Origin: Acidobacteriota bacterium
GTDB taxonomy: Bacteria; Acidobacteriota; Vicinamibacteria; Vicinamibacterales; CAVVIG01
Assembly (NCBI GenBank): GCA_003222395.1
Contig: QHWB01000033.1
Span: forward strand, 160,394-224,393
Direction: 5' to 3'
DNA length: 64,000 bases
Position numbers and translations under genes: made by a program. The notes under the pieces are model-generated. The model had not been told where the DNA came from, did no database searches, and was given only the letters and a program-made list of their open reading frames with translations. Shown in pieces: positions 58,073-64,000 of the stretch. Each line of letters begins with the position of its first letter. Within the stretch, counting starts at the first letter, position 1.

Positions 58073-61000
58073 ATGGACCAACGCATGGAACTCGTCGACG
58101 TCATCAGGCGCGTGCGGAACCGGTGGCGCTTGCGGCTTGCGTTGCGCGGCGCCGTCGTCGTGGTCGCCGGAACGTCCCTCGCGCTGCTGCTCTCGGCGTC
58201 GAGCCTCGAGTCGCTCCGCTTCAGCGCGCCCGCGATTATCGCGTTTCGCATCATCTCGGTCGCCGTTTTCGTCTCGCTGCTCGTGTACGGACTCGTCTGG
58301 CCGCTCCGCCGCCGCGTGACCGACGCGCAGGTGGCGATGTACCTCGAGGAATGCGATCCGACGCTCGAGGCGCGCATCATGACGGCGGTCGAAGCGACCG
58401 CGAACGGCGGCTCACCCGATCACTCTCCCCACCTGGTCGAGCGTCTCGTCGAACAGGCCATCGAACGCTGCCGCGCGCTGGATCATGGCGACGAGGTCGA
58501 ACGCGCATCGGTGCGCCGCCACGGGGTCTCGCTCGCGGCAATCGCCGCCATTACGGCGCTCGTCGTCGCGCTCGGTCCGGCGTACTTGCGTCACGGTCTG
58601 TCGGCGCTGCTCGTCATCTATCGCACCGCAGAGGCGTCGAGCCCGTACCGCATCGACGTGACGCCTGGCTCCGCGAAAGTGCCGCGCGGCGCCGACCAGG
58701 CGATCCGCGCGAAGTTGATCGGCTTCACCGCGAGGGATGCCGCGGTGCTGATGCGGAGCGCTGCCAACGCGCAGTTCGAGCGCGTGCCGCTGCTGCCAGC
58801 GGCCAATGAGGCCGGGTCGTTCGAAGGGATGCTGTTCCACCTCGACAAGCAGACGGAGTATCTCGTCGAATCGAACGGCGTCCGCTCGGCGAAGTTCACG
58901 CTGAGCGTGGTGGATCTACCGACCGTGTCGCAGCTCGATCTCGAGTACCGCTTCCCCGCGTATACGGGGCTGCCGCCGCGCAAGATCGAGAACGCAGGCG
59001 ACGTTGCCGCGATCCGCGGCACCGACGTGCTCTTTCGCGTCACGCCGACGATGAAGACGCCCGGCGGACGCATCGTGCTGAACGATGGGTCCTCTGCCAC
59101 GCTCACCGCGCAGGCAGACGGAACGCTGACCGGAAACTTCGCGGTCAAGACGCAGGGCTTCTACAAGATCGAGCTCACCGGGCCTCACGGCGAAAAAGTC
59201 GATGCGTCGCCGCAGTACACGATCGACGTCATCGACGATCAGGCGCCGATGGTGCGCTTCAGCAAGCCGGGCCGCGACTCGCAGGCGACGCCGGTCGAGG
59301 AGCTGTTCCTCGAAGCGCGCGCCGACGACGACTACGGCGTCCGCAACCTGCAGCTGTACTACTCGGTCAACGGCGGCGCGCAGAAGTCCGTGAATCTGTT
59401 CAGCGGCAAACCGCTCGCCGAAGTCAGCGGCAGCCATACGATTTATCTCGAGGAGCTCGGGCTGAAGCCGGGCGACTTCGTCTCGTACTTCGCCAAGGCC
59501 ACCGATACCGACACGGTCGCCGGTCCGAAAACGGCCACGAGCGACATCTACTTCGTGCAGATTCGTCCGTTCAAGAAGGATTACCGCGCGGCGCAGTCGC
59601 AGGCGATGGGCGGCGGCGGAGGCGGCGGCGGACAGCAGGTCGGTCAGCTGTCGCAGCAGCAGCGCGAGATCGTCGCCGCGACCTTCAACATCGTCCGCGA
59701 CAAGGCGAAGACGAAGCCCGACAAGTTCCGCGAGAACGTGGTGTTCATGAATCTCGCGCAGGCGAAGCTCCGCGAACAGGTCGAGGATCTGGTGCAGAAG
59801 CTGAAGGCGCGCCTTGGCGCGGTCGATCCGAGCTTCAACAACATCGCCGAGACGCTGCCGAAAGCGGTCGAGGAGATGAAGGCGGCGGAAGCGCAGCTGA
59901 AGGCACTCAAGGCCGACGACGCGCTGCAGCCCGAGCAGCGCGCGCTGAAGCTGCTGCAGGACGCCGAGCAGGCGTACGAAGTCCAGGTGGCGATGCAGCA
60001 GGGCGGCGGCGGAGGCGGCGGACAGGGACAGATGGCCGAGGATCTCGCCGATCTGTTCGAGCTGGAGCTGGACAAGCTGGCGAATCAGTACGAGATGCAG
60101 CAGCGCGCCGAGCAGCAGCAGGGCGATCAGCAGATCGATCAGCTCGTCGAGAAGCTGAAGGAGCTCGCGCGGCGGCAGCAGCAGGAGCTCGAGCGGCAGC
60201 GCAGAGCGCTGCAGGCGGGACAGAGCTCCTCGGGCGGCGGCGGATCGTCGCAGCGCGCCCTGGCTGATGAACTGGAGAAAGCCGTGCGGCAGCTGCAGCA
60301 GCTGACGCGCGAGCAGCAGCGGCCGGAAGTGACCGACGCGATGCGGCGGCTGCAGGACGCTGCCGACGCCGCACGGCGCGCCGCGGCGAACGGATCGCGC
60401 GACGGTGGCGCGCAGGCCAACGAGGCGCTGCAGCGGCTGCGCGAGGCGCAGCAGCAGCTCGAACGCAATCAGGGCGGCCGCGGCGACCGCGACATCCAGC
60501 GGGTGCAGCGCGAGGCCGAAGCGCTCGCGTCGGAACAGAGGGACATCGCCAAGGATGTGAACGGGCTCGACCAGGGCGCGGAAGGTTCGCCGCAGAACGG
60601 GCAGAACGCGCAGGGGTCGCAAGCCGGACGTCAGGAGAAGGCGCAGCAGCTCGGTCAGCGCAAGGACGCGATGGACAAGAACGTTGCGGACCTGCAGAAC
60701 GAGCTCGAGAAGCTGGCCAACTCGATGCGCCGCGACGAGAAGGACGCCGCGCGCAAACTCGACGAGGCCGCGGGCAGCATCCGCGACAAGCGCATCCGCG
60801 AAATGATTCGCTACTCGCGCTCGGCGTTGAACGGGTCGCCCAATCAGTACGCGCCCGCGATGGAAGAGAGCATCAGCAACAACCTCGAGGCGCTGTCGCG
60901 GAAGATCAACGAGGCGGCCGGCTCGATGGGCAGGCAGGCCAAGCAGGACTCGATGTCGCGCGCCGCCGACAAGGCGCGCGACATCGCGCGCGGCCTCGAA

Positions 61001-61615
61001 TCGCTCGACCAGCGGATGCGCGATCAGGCGCGCCAGCGGCAGCAGCGTTCAAAGGGGTCACAGAACTCGCAGAGTTCGCAAGGTTCTCAAAACTCGCAGG
61101 GGTCGCAGGGTTCGCAGAGCGCGCAGAACGGCCAGCAGGGACAGCAGGGCGGCGCCGCGAACAACGGGCAGCCGAACGGCGGGTCGACCGACGGCGCGTA
61201 CGGCGGCGGCGCCTATCGCGGCGACGCGCGCAATTGGGGCGGCTGGTACGGCGGCTACTGGGATCCGAACGACGTCCGGCAGTTCCGCCGCGACTTCCGC
61301 GAATGGGCGACCGACGCCGAGGCGCTGCGCAGGCAGCTCCAGCAGAACAACGTCAACCCGCGCGACCTCGACGACATCATTCGCGACCTGTATCGCTTCG
61401 ACAACGATCGCCTCTACGCCGACCCGAATGGCCTGGCGCAGCTGCAGGCGCAGGTCACCGACAAGATGAAGAAATTCGAGTTCTCGCTCCGCCGCAAGAC
61501 GGACGCGGCCAACGAATCGCTGTCCCTTTCCGGGTCGGATCAGGTCCCGGAAGGGTTCCGGACGGCTATCGAGGAGTACTATCGCTCCCTCGCCAAAAAG
61601 CAGTCGCCCCGCTGA
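58073..61615 (+). CDS. Large membrane-anchored coiled-coil protein (DUF4175-like)
   Basis: 1180 residues, with GGAGG seven bases before ATG 58073. Two membrane helices lie near 22-42 and 55-77 and another near 152-170. Ig-like beta domains occupy about 180-500. Residues 520-1010 are mostly charged coiled coil (QMAEDLADLFELELDKLANQYEMQQRAEQQQGDQQ; LADELEKAVRQLQQLTREQQRPEVTDAMRRLQ), broken by Gly runs. A Ser/Gln/Gly repeat follows near 1000 (QNSQSSQGSQNSQGSQGS), then Trp/Gly-rich GGWYGGYWDPNDVRQFRRDF. Such proteins close MoxR/BatA clusters in several phyla and may bridge membrane and cell wall; the function is unknown. Confidence 0.75.
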   Translation: MDQRMELVDVIRRVRNRWRLRLALRGAVVVVAGTSLALLLSASSLESLRFSAPAIIAFRIISVAVFVSLLVYGLVWPLRRRVTDAQVAMYLEECDPTLEARIMTAVEATANGGSPDHSPHLVERLVEQAIERCRALDHGDEVERASVRRHGVSLAAIAAITALVVALGPAYLRHGLSALLVIYRTAEASSPYRIDVTPGSAKVPRGADQAIRAKLIGFTARDAAVLMRSAANAQFERVPLLPAANEAGSFEGMLFHLDKQTEYLVESNGVRSAKFTLSVVDLPTVSQLDLEYRFPAYTGLPPRKIENAGDVAAIRGTDVLFRVTPTMKTPGGRIVLNDGSSATLTAQADGTLTGNFAVKTQGFYKIELTGPHGEKVDASPQYTIDVIDDQAPMVRFSKPGRDSQATPVEELFLEARADDDYGVRNLQLYYSVNGGAQKSVNLFSGKPLAEVSGSHTIYLEELGLKPGDFVSYFAKATDTDTVAGPKTATSDIYFVQIRPFKKDYRAAQSQAMGGGGGGGGQQVGQLSQQQREIVAATFNIVRDKAKTKPDKFRENVVFMNLAQAKLREQVEDLVQKLKARLGAVDPSFNNIAETLPKAVEEMKAAEAQLKALKADDALQPEQRALKLLQDAEQAYEVQVAMQQGGGGGGGQGQMAEDLADLFELELDKLANQYEMQQRAEQQQGDQQIDQLVEKLKELARRQQQELERQRRALQAGQSSSGGGGSSQRALADELEKAVRQLQQLTREQQRPEVTDAMRRLQDAADAARRAAANGSRDGGAQANEALQRLREAQQQLERNQGGRGDRDIQRVQREAEALASEQRDIAKDVNGLDQGAEGSPQNGQNAQGSQAGRQEKAQQLGQRKDAMDKNVADLQNELEKLANSMRRDEKDAARKLDEAAGSIRDKRIREMIRYSRSALNGSPNQYAPAMEESISNNLEALSRKINEAAGSMGRQAKQDSMSRAADKARDIARGLESLDQRMRDQARQRQQRSKGSQNSQSSQGSQNSQGSQGSQSAQNGQQGQQGGAANNGQPNGGSTDGAYGGGAYRGDARNWGGWYGGYWDPNDVRQFRRDFREWATDAEALRRQLQQNNVNPRDLDDIIRDLYRFDNDRLYADPNGLAQLQAQVTDKMKKFEFSLRRKTDAANESLSLSGSDQVPEGFRTAIEEYYRSLAKKQSPR

Positions 61616-61640
61616 AATACCGGCGCTTTAGGGCGGCGGC

Positions 61641-61675
61641 CCGACAGTGCTGTCCAAAGAATTCAGCACTGTCGG
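61641..61675 (+). promoter_or_regulatory. Perfect 12-bp inverted repeat before the histidine kinase
   Basis: CCGACAGTGCTG, an 11-base spacer, CAGCACTGTCGG. It lies 25 bases after the coiled-coil protein's stop and ends 1 base before TTG 61677. It could be an operator for the regulator encoded two genes on, or a translation-controlling hairpin. Confidence 0.6.
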
Positions 61676-61676
61676 C

Positions 61677-62987
61677 TTGCGTCATCGTCCACGGTACAGA
61701 ATAATTCCAGCGGTTGTGCTTCTGACCCTGGGGTACGGGGCTCTCGCAATCGCTCTCGCCATTGCGTTTCGCATCGCTCGCAGAGCGGCGCGGGAGCGCG
61801 AGGACGCGGCGCTGTCGGTCCGGACCATGGATCGGCTCCGGTCCGCCGCCGACGTGCGCGAGGCGATGGAAATCGTCCTCGGCAGTCTGCTTTCACATCT
61901 CAATGGCCGCGCTATCGTCGCCGTGACCCACGACCGCGCCCAGTTGCGCGTGCATATCTGGGATGCCCAACTGGCTGCGGGTAAAACCGTGGTGACGCAT
62001 ACGGAAGGGTCGTCGACCGACGCAGACAAGTACTTCTTCCCCGCTCCAGTCGAACCGTGGCGCGCCGACGCGGAGAGCGGGACCAAGAGCCGTCGGATCG
62101 CGACCTGCGCGCTGCGCGGCGACAATCGCCTCGAGCGCATCGACGTCGCGTTGCCGCCGGCATTTCTCGAGGCGCACCCGTTCGACTCGCTGCTCGTCTG
62201 TTCAGGCTCGTTCGGCGCCGAATGGACCGACCGCCTCTTCGTGCTGGACGCCGCCGGCGGCGCACGCCCGCTCCGCCTCCTCGACACGGTGATGCGCCAG
62301 GCGGGGCTCGTGCTGCACACGCTCGACGTGCAGGCGGAGATGCAGTCGCGCGGCGGCGCGGCCGAGCGCGCGCGCGTCGCGCGCGAGCTGCACGACGGCG
62401 TCATTCAATCGCTCATCGGCCTCGAGATGCAGGTCGACGTGTGGCGGCGCCTGGCGGAGACCGAGGGCAACGCCGCGACGGCGCAGCTGGGTCACATCCA
62501 GCAGATGCTGCGGCGCGAGATCGTCGAGCTGCGCGATCTGATTCAGCACATGCGGCCGCTGTCGATCGACGCGAGCCATCTCCTCGAGTACCTCGCCGAT
62601 CTCGCCGAGCGGTTTCAGCGGCAGACCGGCATCACCGCCCATTTCGCCTCGGAGGTCGACGAGGTGACGCTGCCGCCGCATATCTGCGGCGAGATCGCGC
62701 GCATCGTCCAGGAAGCGCTCGTCAACGTCCGCAAACACAGCGGCGCGCGCAACGTCATCGTCCGCGTCAGCGCGCCAGACAATCAGTTCAAGTTCGAGGT
62801 CGACGACGACGGTCAGGGGTTTGGATTCGTCGGCCGGTACACGAACGCGGATCTCGAGGTCGGCCGGAAGGGTCCGGTCGTCATCAAGGAGCGTGTGCGA
62901 TCGATCGGCGGCAGGCTCGCCATCGAATCGGCGCCCGGTCAGGGCGCGCGCGTCGAAGTGTGGGTGTCGCGCGAGGCCCATGGATAA
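61677..62987 (+). CDS. Sensor histidine kinase (HisKA_3, NarX/DesK type)
   Basis: 436 residues from TTG 61677; a GTG at 61647 would start inside the inverted repeat. One membrane helix (IIPAVVLLTLGYGALAIALAIAFRIA). A GAF-like region without an obvious ligand spans about 55-225. The dimerisation domain has ERARVARELHDGVIQSLIGLEMQVD with the phospho-accepting His. The ATPase domain has EIARIVQEALVNVRKHSGA (N box), VDDDGQGFGF (G1) and ESAPGQGARVEVW. It partners the NarL-type regulator that overlaps its 3' end. Directly behind the MoxR cluster, so it may monitor the same envelope process. Confidence 0.9.
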   Translation: MRHRPRYRIIPAVVLLTLGYGALAIALAIAFRIARRAAREREDAALSVRTMDRLRSAADVREAMEIVLGSLLSHLNGRAIVAVTHDRAQLRVHIWDAQLAAGKTVVTHTEGSSTDADKYFFPAPVEPWRADAESGTKSRRIATCALRGDNRLERIDVALPPAFLEAHPFDSLLVCSGSFGAEWTDRLFVLDAAGGARPLRLLDTVMRQAGLVLHTLDVQAEMQSRGGAAERARVARELHDGVIQSLIGLEMQVDVWRRLAETEGNAATAQLGHIQQMLRREIVELRDLIQHMRPLSIDASHLLEYLADLAERFQRQTGITAHFASEVDEVTLPPHICGEIARIVQEALVNVRKHSGARNVIVRVSAPDNQFKFEVDDDGQGFGFVGRYTNADLEVGRKGPVVIKERVRSIGGRLAIESAPGQGARVEVWVSREAHG

Positions 62988-63627
62988 GACCAAGGTCGTC
63001 ATCGCCGATGATCACCCGATTCTGCGCGACGGGCTCCGCAAGCTCCTCGAGGCGGAGCAGGACTTCGCCGTCGTCGGCGAGGCGGTCGACGGCCACGGCG
63101 CCGTCGAAGTGACGCGCCGAATCGAGCCGAACATCCTGCTGCTCGATCTCGCGATGCCGGGCCTGCCGGGCCTCGAAGTACTGCGCGCGCTCAACGGCGT
63201 GCCGCTGGCGACGCGCACGATTCTCCTGACGGCCAACATCGAGCGCGACGAGGTCGTCAAGGCGCTGCAGCTCGGGGCGCGTGGCCTCGTGATGAAGGAT
63301 TCCGCCTCCGAGCTGCTCATGAAGGCGATGCGCATGGTCATGGCCGGCCAGTACTGGATCGGCCGCGAAAGCGTGTCGGGGCTCGTCGAAACGCTTCGCA
63401 CGCAGATGTTCGCGTCGTCGGAACCGAAGTTCGGGCTCACGCCGCGCGAGCTCGAAATCGTCGCCGCGGTCGCTGCCGGCTACAGCAACAAGGAAATGGC
63501 GCAGCGATTCTCGCTCAGTCAGGAGACGGTGAAGCATCACCTGACGCGGATTTACAACAAGCTTCACGTCACCAATCGTCTCGAGCTCGCGCTGTTCGCC
63601 ATCAGTCAGCATCTCGTCGAGCGCTAA
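62980..63627 (+). CDS. NarL/FixJ-type response regulator
   Basis: 215 residues. Receiver domain with acidic pair D10-D11, phosphorylation site D56 in LLLDLAMPG, the Thr of ILLTANIE and Lys in VMKDSASE. The LuxR-type helix-turn-helix is LTPRELEIVAAVAAGYSNKEMAQRFSLSQETVKHHLTRIYNKLHVTNRLELALFA. ATG 62980 overlaps the kinase gene by 8 bases. The inverted repeat at 61641-61675 is a candidate target. Confidence 0.93.
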   Translation: MDKTKVVIADDHPILRDGLRKLLEAEQDFAVVGEAVDGHGAVEVTRRIEPNILLLDLAMPGLPGLEVLRALNGVPLATRTILLTANIERDEVVKALQLGARGLVMKDSASELLMKAMRMVMAGQYWIGRESVSGLVETLRTQMFASSEPKFGLTPRELEIVAAVAAGYSNKEMAQRFSLSQETVKHHLTRIYNKLHVTNRLELALFAISQHLVER

Positions 63628-63676
63628 GCCCGAAAACCGTAGATAATAGTCATCTCCCACGCAGAGCTTTCTGGTC

Positions 63677-63704
63677 GCGTTTCCGGGTAAGCGCGCGGAA
63701 ACGC
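63677..63704 (+). terminator. Hairpin downstream of the response regulator
   Basis: GCGTTTCC and GGAAACGC form an 8-bp stem with a 12-base loop, 50 bases after the stop. There is no T-run. It may be a terminator or part of the leader of the next gene. Confidence 0.35.
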
Positions 63705-63806
63705 CAAGTAACTGACACATTCGCCTGCCTTCGTGTCCCCGCACGTGATGCGGCCGGCGCTTTGCTCAATGCCCGGAGCAAATCGTCCACGTCTTCCGTG
63801 TCGAGG

Positions 63807-64000
63807 ATGCGAATGCGAACTCTGATCAAGCAGCTGCGGCGTGTTGTGGTTTTCCTGTTCGTGGTGTGTGTCGCCGTCGGATCGTTCAGCGGCGACATCA
63901 GGCCGTGGGTCACGGTGAAGGCCGCCAATCCGTGTCTCACGCCGCCCAATGCGATCGTCGCGGAGAACTGCAAGACGGGCGCGCCGGATACCGAGTGGGA
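63807..64000 (+). CDS. Start of a secreted DUF4082-like protein (cut by the window end)
   Basis: ATG 63807 or 63813 opens RTLIKQLRRVVVFLFVVCVAVGSFSG, a signal peptide with positive n-region. It continues DIRPWVTVKAANPCLTPPNAIVAENCKTGAPDTEW, which matches the N-terminal N-x-I-V-x-E-N-C-x-x-G-x-x-x-x-E-W pattern that precedes DUF4082 beta-sandwich domains in large exported proteins. Only about 64 codons are inside the window. The 179-base gap before it holds one hairpin and no other recognisable site. Confidence 0.6.
   Translation, partial: MRMRTLIKQLRRVVVFLFVVCVAVGSFSGDIRPWVTVKAANPCLTPPNAIVAENCKTGAPDTEW

Noticed and set aside
63650..63806. Cyclic-di-GMP-I riboswitch before the last gene (CCACGCAGAGC, then a hairpin)
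   Set aside because: The conserved GGGCAAACC and GGACGCAAAGCC segments are missing.

Overview
The window is uniformly GC-rich and gene-dense, and looks like the chromosome of an uncultured-type Acidobacteriota, probably of Vicinamibacteria kind. That placement is an inference. It rests on the long TonB-dependent receptors with an N-terminal carboxypeptidase-regulatory-like domain, an orphan duplicated MacB/FtsX-type permease typical of acidobacteria, cytochrome c/TPR fusion proteins, a membrane-anchored Ser/Thr kinase, and MoxR/DUF58/von Willebrand A operon content. No rRNA, tRNA, CRISPR array, transposase, integrase or phage gene was seen. No stretch over about 300 bases lacks a gene.

Layout. 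1-1.5 kb: decayed remnants of a tannase-like (DUF6351) gene and an MFS gene. 1.7-3.1 kb: short-chain fatty acid transporter. 3.1-16.2 kb: two paralogous cytochrome c/copper-monooxygenase-like/TPR proteins, a redoxin, two TonB-dependent receptors and a membrane glycosyltransferase fused to TPRs. 16.4-18.1 kb: ECF sigma factor (frameshifted), anti-sigma-like protein and a secreted secretin-like protein. 18.1-28.3 kb: catabolic genes (thiolase, CoA-transferase, two-domain-free SDR, cyclase-family hydrolase, PQQ sugar dehydrogenase, quinone oxidoreductase, tannase/feruloyl esterase, Zn alcohol dehydrogenase). 28.4-32.8 kb: Ser/Thr kinase, outer-membrane-like protein, truncated permease. 32.9-41.8 kb: beta-oxidation-type block (MFS, acyl-CoA dehydrogenase | SDR, FadD, PaaI thioesterase, FadB-like, MaoC). 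41.8-49.6 kb: PEGA protein, yeast-type cytosine deaminase, DUF1328, amidase-GerMN-RNase PH-Ogt with convergent RdgB, small proteins and YihY. 49.8-63.6 kb: one long co-oriented cluster of VWA protein, caspase-fold protein, DUF4159, MoxR ATPase, DUF58, BatA-like, a 1180-residue coiled-coil protein, then a two-component pair. The window ends in the start of a probable DUF4082 gene.

How genes may work together. The cytochrome/PHM-like proteins, redoxin and receptors look like an exported redox and uptake module. The tannase-type esterase, cyclase, dehydrogenases and the CoA-linked block could together degrade aromatic esters and fatty-acid-like chains. The MoxR cluster looks like a chaperone-plus-VWA envelope complex, with a histidine kinase and NarL-type regulator placed immediately after it.

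Two genome-wide style features stand out beyond the genes. First, several families of short, word-like palindromic repeats sit between genes and also inside reading frames, where they supply extra peptides, a signal peptide, protein tails and stop codons; this resembles the in-frame palindromic elements of Rickettsia. Second, many genes have a -10-like TANNNT hexamer only 6-9 bases before the start codon and no Shine-Dalgarno site, which suggests leaderless transcripts. Three divergent gene pairs have overlapping, oppositely facing -10 hexamers.
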